Notes: generated by a model not told the origin, from the letters alone. A stretch of 9,909 nt of DNA from an uncultured Bacteroidales bacterium (GCA_905233405.1 CAJOEG010000058.1:1-9909), one strand, 5' to 3'; numbered from the stretch's first letter, positions 1-6,791 are shown. Translations and numbers: made by a program.

Positions 1-2091
1 CCAGCAGCACCTAGCAGCCCGAGCACTAACGCATACTGCGGCACGAGCAACGCGGTGTTCTCGGCAAGCGCACCGAGCGGCTGCACGATAGACTGGTACA
101 CAGCATCAACAGGCGGTTCGCCGATAGCAAGCGGCGCATCATACACCAAGAACGGCCTCGCATCAACCACGACCTACTACGCCGAGTCACGCAACACGAC
201 GACAGGCTGCGTGAGCGCAACGCGCACGGCGGTCACCTGCACGATTGAAACTTCATCGGTTAGCATAACAAGTGTATCAGCAACTCCATCAACTCTCTGT
301 GTCGGCAAACCAGCTACACTTTCGGTTAGTGCTACAGGAACTGGTACGATATCGTATGAATGGAGTTCTGGAGCAGCTGGAGCATCAACAATCGTGACAC
401 CAACTGAAACTACAACATACACTGTAGTAGTAACAGCAACGACAACAGGAGTCGGTTGTACAGCAACAGCATCAACAACCGTAACGGTCTCTGTCGAAAC
501 TCCTGATATTGCAGGAATTTCCGATGGCGATATGGTATGGTCTGGCAATGCTGGCACAACTGATTGGTCAACCGATGGAAACTGGATTTCTTTCAATGGA
601 ACAAACTATGTTGCAGGTTCTGTTCCAAGCTCTACAACAAATGTATTCCTAGTTACTTACGGTGACGGATGTTCTGTTGGTAACCCTGTTCTCGGTGGTA
701 GTTCCGCAACCAAGAACCTTACAATAGGAGAAGACAAGGGATTGTCTCTTGGTTCAAATACTATTTCCATCGCAGGCAACCTCACCAACAATGGAACTTT
801 CACTGCTGGTACTGGAAGCGTAATATTCAATGGTAGCACGCATCAGACAATTTCTGCTTCATCGTTGACATTCAATAATGTAACATTCAATAATGACAAG
901 AACTTTACATTTGATGGATTGACACCAATAGTCAATGGCTCTGCAACATTCACAAGCGGTATCGTAACTGGCGATGTAACATTCGGCGCATCAGCATCAG
1001 CAACTGTTATCGACTACAGAAGCTACGTGGATGGAACAGTAACTAAGACTCTCGGTTCGTCAGCCTTCACCTTCCCAACTGGTAGCAACGGAGTTCTCGG
1101 TTCTGTAACAGTTCCTGCTACTCGTGCCGGTGGTTCAGCAACCATACGATTCAACAAGTCGGCTGATGTCCACGGTTATACTACAGATGAAGGTTATCCT
1201 CGCTGGTGGAACATTAACGATATGTGCACCGAAGATGGCGCTAACCGTTTCGATCACGTAAGCAATGCCGAATACTGGGACATTACTAGCACGGCAACAC
1301 TTGCAAACGTAACATTTAGAGCTGTCGCGGCAACTGATGTACATTTCAACGATACAAGTATCAACGAATACAATCAAGAGGTCATCAAGTTCGCTCTTTA
1401 TGACGGTTGTTGGAAGAATATGGAAGGAAGTGCTTTGGTAGCTGATGGTCATAGTGATTTAAGTGTAAGCAATGTAACAATACCCGCAACGGGACGTGCA
1501 CCTTACAAGGGAACATTCGGTTCGCTTGACGACCATACCGTTCTTCCAATCGAACTCGTTTCCTTCACAGCCAATTGCAACGGTCGTTCATCTCTCATCG
1601 AGTGGACAACCGCTACCGAGCGCAACAACGACTACTTCTCGCTCGAACGTTCCGATGATGCAATCAACTTCACAGAGATTGCACGCGTGGCAGGAGCAGG
1701 AAACAGCATCGAACCGATTGACTACTCATATACAGACTATGGTATTCACGGCGGTGACAACTATTACCGCCTCGTTCAGGTTGACTACGACGGCACACGC
1801 ACGGTTTCGGAAATTGTGGTTGCAAATTGCATCGAACCCGAAGTTGGCGAGCCGGATGTTCAGGCTTACCCGAACCCGTTCAGCAGCGATTTGACAGTCG
1901 TTCTTGACCACTTCGGCAACCGTGCAGCAACCATCGAGGTTTACGACATGCTTGGCAAGCTCATCTACACCAACAAGGTAGCCGCCCCGCATAACAGCTA
2001 CGAGACCATTTTGAATCTCAGCAATCTGCCGCCGGCAGCCTACACGGTAAGGGTTAGCACGAACGATTTTGTGATAAACAGGAAACAATAA
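1..2091 (+). CDS. T9SS-secreted Ig-like repeat surface protein, 5'-partial
   Basis: The reading frame is open from base 1 to a TAA at 2089-2091 (696 visible residues), so the start lies outside; the GTG at 55 is internal. Visible order: a Cys-containing Ig-like domain (residues 9-83, Cys 13, 28, 70 and 80, of the CHU_C-associated Ig type with a GCVSATR signature); a PKD/Ig-like Thr/Ser-rich domain (86-168); a NW-containing G/N/T-rich beta region (about 175-340); a poorly recognised beta region (340-510); an FN3-like module starting LPIELVSFTA (515-612) with the common Bacteroidota pattern NNDYFSLERS and YYRLVQVDYDG; and a C-terminal type A sorting domain (about 620-696) with AYPNPF. By family knowledge such proteins cross the outer membrane through T9SS and are anchored or released after tail cleavage. 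Adhesin function is inference. Codon use changes sharply near base 240. The tail is nearly duplicated at 5452-5592. Confidence 0.9.
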   Translation, partial: PAAPSSPSTNAYCGTSNAVFSASAPSGCTIDWYTASTGGSPIASGASYTKNGLASTTTYYAESRNTTTGCVSATRTAVTCTIETSSVSITSVSATPSTLCVGKPATLSVSATGTGTISYEWSSGAAGASTIVTPTETTTYTVVVTATTTGVGCTATASTTVTVSVETPDIAGISDGDMVWSGNAGTTDWSTDGNWISFNGTNYVAGSVPSSTTNVFLVTYGDGCSVGNPVLGGSSATKNLTIGEDKGLSLGSNTISIAGNLTNNGTFTAGTGSVIFNGSTHQTISASSLTFNNVTFNNDKNFTFDGLTPIVNGSATFTSGIVTGDVTFGASASATVIDYRSYVDGTVTKTLGSSAFTFPTGSNGVLGSVTVPATRAGGSATIRFNKSADVHGYTTDEGYPRWWNINDMCTEDGANRFDHVSNAEYWDITSTATLANVTFRAVAATDVHFNDTSINEYNQEVIKFALYDGCWKNMEGSALVADGHSDLSVSNVTIPATGRAPYKGTFGSLDDHTVLPIELVSFTANCNGRSSLIEWTTATERNNDYFSLERSDDAINFTEIARVAGAGNSIEPIDYSYTDYGIHGGDNYYRLVQVDYDGTRTVSEIVVANCIEPEVGEPDVQAYPNPFSSDLTVVLDHFGNRAATIEVYDMLGKLIYTNKVAAPHNSYETILNLSNLPPAAYTVRVSTNDFVINRKQ

Positions 2092-2107
2092 ATAGTCAGT
2101 CCGCCCC

Positions 2108-2168
2108 CTGAGCCTGTCGAAGGGTAGGTTCCGAAAATCATAGGGTACCTCGGCTTCGACAAGCTCAG
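2108..2168. repeat. Inverted-repeat hairpin built from two CTGAGC-type elements
   Basis: The arm ctgagcctgtcgaag at 2108-2122 pairs with cttcgacaagctcag at 2154-2168: 15 positions, one of them a G-T wobble in RNA. It fills the spacer between the adhesin stop and the lipoprotein start. No T-tract follows directly, so it is not a textbook intrinsic terminator; it may act as a transcript-end or stability hairpin, or only be a dispersed repeat. Related elements sit at 3175-3195 and 5728-5742. Confidence 0.7.
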
Positions 2169-2180
2169 CCAGCGGAAAAA
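2145..2180. repeat. 36-base direct repeat, copy 1
   Basis: Bases 2145-2180 are identical to 5719-5754. The unit begins gtacctcggcttcgac and ends in agcggaaaaa. Both copies lie downstream of a T9SS tail sequence (54 and 127 bases after the respective stop codon). Copy 1 forms the immediate upstream region of the FKBP lipoprotein gene. Confidence 0.9.
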
Positions 2181-2186
2181 ATACAA

Positions 2187-3113
2187 ATGATTTTGAAAGG
2201 TTTTAACGAAATGGTACGTACATTTTCCTTGTTCCTGCTGATTTTTTCAGCAGCAGCTTTTCTTATGTCATGCGACCGAAGCGATTTGACAGGCTACCGC
2301 AAGACAAGAACAGAAATCCATTACAAGTTTGAGAAGGAAAACAGCGGGGCAATACAACCAAAAGTAGGCGATGTGCTTTTTGCCGAAATGGAAGTCAAAT
2401 TCGGTGATTCGGCCGTTTTTTCGAATTTTGGTAATCCACAGCGGATATTGCTTGTAGAAGAACCCAAATTCCCTGGTGACCTCAACGAAGGGCTTCTTAT
2501 GATGCACCGTGGCGATATTGCTAATTTCGCATTGTGGGCAGATACTTTGGTTAATAATGGCATAGAGATGCCATTGTCATACAAGCAAGGAACAGGGCAG
2601 AGAATGCATTATAGGATTGCACTGCACGAAATTGTTTCGCAGAAGGACTTGCAGAACGAGCAGAACCAGATGATGGCTCAACTTGAGTATGCACGACAAA
2701 ACGAACCAAAGGCTATTGCCAAGTACATCGAGGACAAGCATATAGCACAGGATAGTTGCGAGAATGGAATGTATATGATAAAGCAAAAGGAAGGTTTGGG
2801 AAACCTTTTGGAAACAGGCGAAAGCATCAACTTCGACTTCTCCATTTACTCGCTTGATGAAGTCTTGGTAAATACCAATGATGAAAACAAGGCTCGTGAA
2901 AACGGCATCTATAATCCCGAAATCATTTATGAGAAAGCACAGTGCATTGTTGGCAACGACGATGTATTGCCTGCTTTGAACTATGCCTTCCTGAGGATGA
3001 AGCACGGTGATGCAGTAAAGCTGGTTGTTCCGTCAAAATTGGCTTACGGTGATTTCGGCTGGCAGGGCATTCCGCCATATGCACCTTTGATTTTTGAAAT
3101 ATCGGTTGAATAG
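2187..3113 (+). CDS. FKBP-type peptidyl-prolyl cis-trans isomerase lipoprotein, two FKBP-like domains
   Basis: The protein has 308 residues from the ATG at 2187. A second ATG at 2211 would give 300 residues with a tidier lipoprotein signal (MVRTF, hydrophobic core, lipobox LMSC with the Cys at residue 29 of the long form or 21 of the short form) and has GAAAGG ten bases upstream; 2187 has the A-rich context usual in this phylum. Either is possible and 2211 is slightly favoured. Residues about 57-150 resemble a degenerate FKBP fold (LNEGLLMMHRGD). Residues about 190-308 are a better FKBP match, with MKHGDAVKLVVPSKLAYGDFG then IPPYAPLIFEI at the end. FKBPs catalyse prolyl isomerisation; this one should be tethered in the periplasm. 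GldI of gliding, T9SS-bearing Bacteroidota is a related lipoprotein, but orthology cannot be claimed. It is co-oriented with the upstream adhesin and downstream GT-C gene. Confidence 0.88.
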   Translation: MILKGFNEMVRTFSLFLLIFSAAAFLMSCDRSDLTGYRKTRTEIHYKFEKENSGAIQPKVGDVLFAEMEVKFGDSAVFSNFGNPQRILLVEEPKFPGDLNEGLLMMHRGDIANFALWADTLVNNGIEMPLSYKQGTGQRMHYRIALHEIVSQKDLQNEQNQMMAQLEYARQNEPKAIAKYIEDKHIAQDSCENGMYMIKQKEGLGNLLETGESINFDFSIYSLDEVLVNTNDENKARENGIYNPEIIYEKAQCIVGNDDVLPALNYAFLRMKHGDAVKLVVPSKLAYGDFGWQGIPPYAPLIFEISVE

Positions 3114-3174
3114 GAACATGATATATGCTGTTTGTTATGGTATTCTGGGCATATTAAGCTTAAGACTCCATAGC

Positions 3175-3195
3175 CCCCTGAGCGTAGTCGAAGGG
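3175..3195. repeat. CTGAGC...GTCGAAGG dispersed element
   Basis: ccctgagcgtagtcgaaggg is an imperfect palindrome (ccct pairs with aggg) and a variant of the element at 2105-2124. It lies in the 152-base spacer between the FKBP and GT-C genes. From memory, ctgagc/gtcgaag repeats of this type are common between genes in many bacteria; their role is not settled. The rest of this spacer holds only a 10-base palindrome, ttaagcttaa, at 3154-3163 and a T-run at 3253-3261. Confidence 0.6.
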
Positions 3196-3265
3196 CGGTT
3201 GGTTAACAAATTGTTTACTAATACTCAAAGTTGGTATTGAATAGTGGTAAAATTTTTTTTTAAAT

Positions 3266-5392
3266 ATGACGACTGCATCTCTCAAGAATTTCCTTTCACG
3301 ACATAAGTTCCTGTTGCCCGACTTGATAGTCATTGTATTCTCGTTTGTCCTTTATGGCAATACGATAATGTTCGACTATGCATTCGACGATGCTGTCGTG
3401 GTACAATACAATGTCTTCACACAGAAAGGCATAAAGGGCATTCCCGAGATTTTCAGTTACGACACTTTTGTTGGTAGCACCCTCAACCAGTTGCCCGACA
3501 AGGATGCAGATGAAGTTCAAGCCAATATGAAGGAACTTGCTGGTGGCAGGTATCGTCCGCTTTCGGTTGCTATGCTTGCTCTCGAAGTTGAGATTTTCGG
3601 TTCCAACCGTCCGCATATCAGTCATTTCATTAATATACTGCTCTATATCATAACGGCCATGACATTGTACAGGCTGTTAGTGTATCTTTTCAACATTAAG
3701 TATGGAGAAAAGTCAACCGAAAAATGGTATTTTTCAGTGCCTTTTATTGCCGTATTGTTGTTTTTAGCGCATCCGTTACATACCGAAGTCGTTGCCAACA
3801 TCAAGAGCCGCGACGAGATAATGGCTCTGCTCGGGGTGGTGCTTACTACCAAATACACTTTCAGGTATCTCGACAGAAACAAAATCTGGTATCTGTTCGT
3901 TTCGTTCTTCTGGATGCTCTTTGGCGTGTTTTCAAAGGAAAACGCTGTAACTTTCATTGCACTGATACCTCTAACTGTATATTATTTTTCCGATTATAGC
4001 ATAAAGCGCAACCTTATAACGGTAATACCAATGTTTTTGGCTTGCGTGATATTTTTTGTGGTAAGGGGCTGGGCTGTAGGTTTTTATTTCTCGAAGGAAG
4101 AAACAGTTCCGCTTCTGCTAAACGACCCGTTCCTGTATGCAAGTCCGTCGGGAAAGTACGCAACTATTTTCTACACTCTGTGGATTTACATTAAGCTTCT
4201 TATTTTCCCACATCCGCTCACTTGGGACTACTATCCATGTCATATTCCGATAATCGGGGTGTGGGATGTGCGTGCAATCTTGCCGTTCCTGCTTTATTTG
4301 GCAATGGGCATATATGCTTTGTATGGCCTGATAAAGAAGAGGGATTTGCTTTCGTATTGTATATGGGCTTACTTGATTCCGCTTTCGATAGTTTCAAACC
4401 TGTTTTTTGTGATAGGCGCATTTATGGCGGAAAGGTTTGTTTTTATATCGTCGATTGCATTTTGCATAGTGCTGGCTTGGCTTATTGTCGAGAAGATTCC
4501 GTCGTGGACAAAAAAGCCTCTCGTCGTGCCGATGATGGTTCTTATTGCGGTGATTTTGTCGCTTTACACCTATAAGACAATTACTCGCAACGAAGTATGG
4601 CGCGACAATGTTGAACTTTTCAGCAAGGATGTGAATCCTAATTCGATAAAGAGTACGCTTCATGCAGGCGGTGCATATCTTGGTATAGCCACTTCGCCCG
4701 GAATAATGTACAATGCCGAGGAACACAACAAGAATTGCCTTATTGCCAAGCAATGGCTTGAGCGTTGCATCGAACTCGACCCCACAATGGCCGATGCCCA
4801 TCGCGACTTGGGTAGGGCATGGGAGGAACTTGATTACGGAGTGCATGTTTTGGAAGCACTTAGTAATTATAGGGTTGCCCTTGTCTATTGTCCCGACCAG
4901 AACAACAGGGATATTGTCAAGTACAAGATTCAGAACACCGTAAACCAATTGCTGCTAACTAATATGCTGAAGGATTATCCTCTTGATGCACTTATGAACG
5001 AGTTGGACATGATAAATGCAATTGCACCTGATATTGCCGAAGTGTATTATTGTCAGGCTGTTGTGTTGGGGCAGATACAGAAGAGGGACGAAGAAGCCAT
5101 TGGCAAGTTCAACAGGGCGCTACAGTATGGTTATGCCGACACCACATCTTTATACTACAATATGGCAGTTTCGTACAGACACCTGAAAGATTACGATTCG
5201 GCAATAAAATACCTTATGAAGGCAGATGAATGTACACCTAACAATCCGCAGGTTCTCCATGCTATAAGCGTTACATATTCGGATATGGGGAATGAAGAGA
5301 AAGCCGTAGAATATGATGTAAAATTGCGGAATTTGCAATTTGCAAATAAGGTAAATGTACCATATTTACTAGAAAATGATAAAGAAGGTTGA
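3266..5392 (+). CDS. TMTC/O-mannosyltransferase-like GT-C membrane protein with C-terminal TPRs
   Basis: The protein has 708 residues from the ATG at 3266, which follows an A/T-rich leader. The N-terminal two thirds is polytopic: hydrophobic segments start at about residues 18, 122, 158, 208, 230, 250, 300, 335, 365, 395 and 418. Motifs match the GT-C architecture of TPR-containing O-mannosyltransferase-like (TMTC) proteins: an acidic pair D41-D42 in the first outer loop, RYRPLS at 95-100, HPLHTEVVANIKSRDE at 169-184, SKEN at 223-226 and AERFVFISS at 388-396. Residues about 485-690 hold TPR-like helices (AKQWLERCIELDP; YNMAVSYRHLKDYDSAIKYL; later VEYDVKLR). Eukaryotic TMTCs O-mannosylate cadherins; by analogy this enzyme may move a sugar from a polyprenyl-phosphate donor to exported protein or glycan, but donor and acceptor are unknown. 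The gap of 152 bases to the FKBP gene leaves operon membership open. Confidence 0.82.
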   Translation: MTTASLKNFLSRHKFLLPDLIVIVFSFVLYGNTIMFDYAFDDAVVVQYNVFTQKGIKGIPEIFSYDTFVGSTLNQLPDKDADEVQANMKELAGGRYRPLSVAMLALEVEIFGSNRPHISHFINILLYIITAMTLYRLLVYLFNIKYGEKSTEKWYFSVPFIAVLLFLAHPLHTEVVANIKSRDEIMALLGVVLTTKYTFRYLDRNKIWYLFVSFFWMLFGVFSKENAVTFIALIPLTVYYFSDYSIKRNLITVIPMFLACVIFFVVRGWAVGFYFSKEETVPLLLNDPFLYASPSGKYATIFYTLWIYIKLLIFPHPLTWDYYPCHIPIIGVWDVRAILPFLLYLAMGIYALYGLIKKRDLLSYCIWAYLIPLSIVSNLFFVIGAFMAERFVFISSIAFCIVLAWLIVEKIPSWTKKPLVVPMMVLIAVILSLYTYKTITRNEVWRDNVELFSKDVNPNSIKSTLHAGGAYLGIATSPGIMYNAEEHNKNCLIAKQWLERCIELDPTMADAHRDLGRAWEELDYGVHVLEALSNYRVALVYCPDQNNRDIVKYKIQNTVNQLLLTNMLKDYPLDALMNELDMINAIAPDIAEVYYCQAVVLGQIQKRDEEAIGKFNRALQYGYADTTSLYYNMAVSYRHLKDYDSAIKYLMKADECTPNNPQVLHAISVTYSDMGNEEKAVEYDVKLRNLQFANKVNVPYLLENDKEG

Positions 5393-5401
5393 TTAAAATA
5401 T

Positions 5402-5418
5402 CCTAAGTTCAACTTAGG
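5402..5418. repeat. Palindrome just after the GT-C stop
   Basis: cctaagtt-c-aacttagg is an 8-base perfect inverted repeat around one central base, 9 bases after the TGA at 5390-5392. It has no U-tract. It could be a weak transcript-end hairpin or a protein-binding dyad. Confidence 0.5.
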
Positions 5419-5451
5419 CTGGCATTTGCCACATTGATTTTTGTGCTGTCC

Positions 5452-5592
5452 TTCATCTACACCAACAAGGTAGCCGCACCGCAGAACAGCTACGAGACCA
5501 TCTTGAATCTCAGCAATCTGTCACCGGCAGCCTACATGGTAAGGGTTAGCACGAACGATTTTGTGATAAATAAAAACGTTGTTAAGCAATAG
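5452..5592 (+). pseudogene. Decapitated T9SS sorting-domain tail
   Basis: The frame reads FIYTNKVAAPQNSYETILNL through STNDFVIN to a TAG at 5590-5592, the last 46 codons of a T9SS type A tail. Bases 5453-5570 match 1961-2078 of the adhesin gene without gaps, 112 of 118 identical. The six differences include three amino acid changes (H to Q, P to S, T to M). Similarity stops abruptly upstream of 5452, where the in-frame sequence back to a TAA at 5404 is unrelated, and there is no ATG start. The extreme end differs (NKNVVKQ instead of NRKQ). It is either the remnant of a lost second T9SS gene or a partial duplication. Confidence 0.85.
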
Positions 5593-5597
5593 ACATA

Positions 5598-5642
5598 GAG
5601 ATTATTGTAAAGGCGCAAAATTTTGCGCCTCCACAATATCTC
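5598..5642. terminator. Strong hairpin after the T9SS tail remnant
   Basis: The core aggcgcaaaattttgcgcct (5611-5630) is a perfect 20-base palindrome. It is extended by gagat-tattgt on the left and acaatatctc on the right with one bulged T. It sits 5 bases past the remnant's TAG, where a transcript-end hairpin would be expected, but no T-run follows, so a terminator role is plausible rather than certain. Confidence 0.55.
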
Positions 5643-5661
5643 CAACAATGAACTAAACCTT

Positions 5662-5719
5662 CTTGCCCCCTCAACCTTAAAGTCATTAAGCACTTTAAGG
5701 TCGTTAAACTGGGGGCAAG
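5662..5719. repeat. Two-tier hairpin
   Basis: The outer arms cttgccccc (5662-5670) and gggggcaag (5711-5719) are fully complementary. Inner arms ccttaaagt (5675-5683) and actttaagg (5692-5700) also pair, with an 8-base loop. The inner part also looks like an imperfect tandem ttaaagtc / ttaaggtc repeat. Function is unknown. Confidence 0.65.
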
Positions 5720-5754
5720 TACCTCGGCTTCGACAAGCTCAGCCAGCGGAAAAA
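5719..5754. repeat. 36-base direct repeat, copy 2
   Basis: Identical to 2145-2180. It starts at the last base of the preceding hairpin and runs into the left arm of the terminator at 5750-5787. It contains the cttcgacaagctcag element at 5728-5742. Confidence 0.9.
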
Positions 5755-5787
5755 TAGCGGCACAATGATTTGTGCCGCTATTTTTTT
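5750..5787 (+). terminator. Intrinsic terminator, probably bidirectional
   Basis: A perfect 16-base stem (aaaaatagcggcacaa at 5750-5765, ttgtgccgctattttt at 5770-5785) with a TGAT loop is followed by more T residues (5786-5787, then G and a further T-run). The A-run on the left arm would give a U-tract on the other strand too. It would end transcripts from the adhesin / FKBP / GT-C side and insulate the MNT/HEPN cassette. Confidence 0.88.
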
Positions 5788-5794
5788 GTTTTTT

Positions 5795-5835
5795 AGTGCC
5801 CTAACGGGCAGAACGGCGTAGCCCTCAACGAAGTT
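5795..5835. repeat. Structured repeat core, outermost left copy
   Basis: The core carries a small hairpin, tgcc (5797-5800) with ggca (5807-5810), extendable by one C-G pair, followed by gaacggcgtagccctcaacgaagtt. Sister cores: 5924-5959 and 6875-6914; a truncated one ends at 6804. The tgcc/ggca arms are the same in all three full copies, while the loop differs in length and sequence (ctaacg, taca, attcg). Confidence 0.7.
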
Positions 5836-5959
5836 AAATTGAACAAATCGAATTCAAATTTCCCAGAGAGTCAATAAAATTTGTCAGATTTGTAAAATTT
5901 CTCGCGCAGCGACTTCATCTTTTAGTGCCTACAGGCAGAACGCAGCCCTCAACGAAGTT
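5822..5959. repeat. Left long direct repeat flanking the MNT/HEPN cassette
   Basis: It is paired with 6792-6914. The first 27 bases (5822-5848) are identical to 6792-6818; then an AT-rich spacer of similar character; then tttctcgcgcagcgactt (5898-5915, 17 of 18 against 6850-6867); then a core agtgcc-loop-ggcagaacg-cagccctcaacgaagtt (5924-5959). The same core also occurs at 5795-5835, so the left side carries two core copies 124 bases apart. Confidence 0.85.
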
Positions 5960-5978
5960 AAGCATCAAAATTATTTCC

Positions 5979-6006
5979 TTGTCAAATCATTTATTTGTTA
6001 AATTTG
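5979..6006 (+). promoter_or_regulatory. Predicted Bacteroidota promoter of the MNT/HEPN operon
   Basis: TTG at 5979-5981 (-33 element) and TAAATTTG at 5999-6006 (exact match to the TAnnTTTG -7 element) are separated by 17 bases, inside the 17-23 range known for Bacteroidota housekeeping promoters. Transcription would begin near 6012, giving a leader of about 18 bases before the ATG at 6030. This also argues that the GTG at 5925 is not the start. Confidence 0.6.
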
Positions 6007-6029
6007 CAGAGTTAAAGTTGGATTGGCTT

Positions 6030-6350
6030 ATGTCGCGAGAAACGATAATAAAGATGCTGACGGAAACCGCACGGAATGTTGTCCCTACGGGTTCAAAGGT
6101 CGTATTGTTCGGTTCGCAGGCGCGGGGCGATGCTAACGAGGAGTCTGACTGGGATATACTTGTGCTGTTGGACAGTCAGCGCGTACTTCTTAGCGATTAC
6201 GATAATATTGCATATCCTATTCGTGCGGCAGGATGGGATGTCGATGCTATCGTGAATCCAATCCTATATACCAAGACTGATTGGCAAAATAGCAGTAACA
6301 CACTCTTTTATAAGAATGTAACAAAAGACGGAATTGTACTATGGGGCTGA
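6030..6350 (+). CDS. MNT-type nucleotidyltransferase (MntA-like antitoxin)
   Basis: The protein has 106 residues, the usual size for minimal nucleotidyltransferases. It carries the complete catalytic signature GSx10DxD (G28, S29, D40, D42, in GSQARGDANEESDWDILV) and a likely third carboxylate at D72 (WDVDAIV). In characterised type VII toxin-antitoxin pairs the MntA enzyme transfers AMP to a tyrosine of the HEPN toxin and neutralises it; the same role is inferred here. The start is the ATG at 6030: an upstream in-frame GTG at 5925 would add 35 residues that lie within the flanking repeat and upstream of the predicted promoter. Its last 10 bases overlap the HEPN gene (ATGGGGCTGA), typical of translationally coupled pairs. 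Confidence 0.88.
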   Translation: MSRETIIKMLTETARNVVPTGSKVVLFGSQARGDANEESDWDILVLLDSQRVLLSDYDNIAYPIRAAGWDVDAIVNPILYTKTDWQNSSNTLFYKNVTKDGIVLWG

Positions 6351-6751
6351 ACGAGATAGAAAGGAAGGTAATGGTTGAATATAAGTTCCAAAAGGCAATC
6401 AGGACTTTGGAGCAGGCAAAGGGCAATATTGAGCTGAAATACTGGGAAGTAATAGCAAATAGACTTTATTATGCGGCTTATTATGCAGTATCAGCCTTGT
6501 TATTGGCGAATAAAATTTCCGTCAAAACACACAATGGTGTAATCCAAATGTTTGGTATGAAGTTCGTTAAGACAAATATTGTGGATGCCGAATTAGGGAA
6601 ATTATACAATAGACTTTTTTCGTTACGGCTCACAGGTGACTACAACGATTCATATACATTGTCCGAAGACGATGTTGTTTCTTTGGTAGAACCAACCGAG
6701 AAGTTTATTGTAGAAATAAAAAAGTTGTCGGAATCACCACAAAAGCTATAA
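6341..6751 (+). CDS. HEPN domain protein (HepT-like partner of the MNT gene)
   Basis: The protein has 136 mostly helical residues. It has the HEPN family pattern NRLYYAAYYAVSALL (40-54), then KTHNGVIQMFGMKFVKT (62-78) and LRLTGDYND (95-103). In many HEPN RNases the active site is Rx4-6H; here R41 is followed at the equivalent Rx6 position by Y48 instead of His, so ribonuclease activity is uncertain. From memory, Tyr at this place is frequent in this subfamily of MNT-linked HEPN proteins. The start codon lies inside the MNT gene with a 10-base overlap in another frame. By analogy it is the toxin or RNA-acting subunit of the pair. No clear terminator follows the TAA at 6749-6751. Confidence 0.87.
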   Translation: MGLNEIERKVMVEYKFQKAIRTLEQAKGNIELKYWEVIANRLYYAAYYAVSALLLANKISVKTHNGVIQMFGMKFVKTNIVDAELGKLYNRLFSLRLTGDYNDSYTLSEDDVVSLVEPTEKFIVEIKKLSESPQKL

Positions 6752-6791
6752 GCCGATTTAATATATTACATTTGAATTAAGCCTAGCAAAT

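Noticed and set aside
5410..5451. In-frame hydrophobic lead (VQLRLAFATLIFVLS) before the T9SS tail remnant, as a possible small secreted protein
   Set aside because: No ATG start, only GTG or TTG candidates, and a signal peptide joined directly to 46 residues of sorting tail would have no cargo. I treat it as chance.
5822..5959. Possible integron attC site (ctcaac and gttaaat resemble core boxes)
   Set aside because: The boxes are adjacent instead of at opposite ends of a folded site, the RYYYAAC box mismatches, and there is no integrase.
5925..6029. N-terminal extension of the MNT gene from a GTG at 5925
   Set aside because: The added 35 residues lie in the flanking repeat and upstream of a good TTG / TAnnTTTG promoter. 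The catalytic domain is complete from the ATG at 6030.
6767..6774. TACATTTG, an exact -7 promoter match after the HEPN gene
   Set aside because: No TTG at the right distance upstream and no plus-strand gene downstream; it is likely chance in AT-rich DNA.
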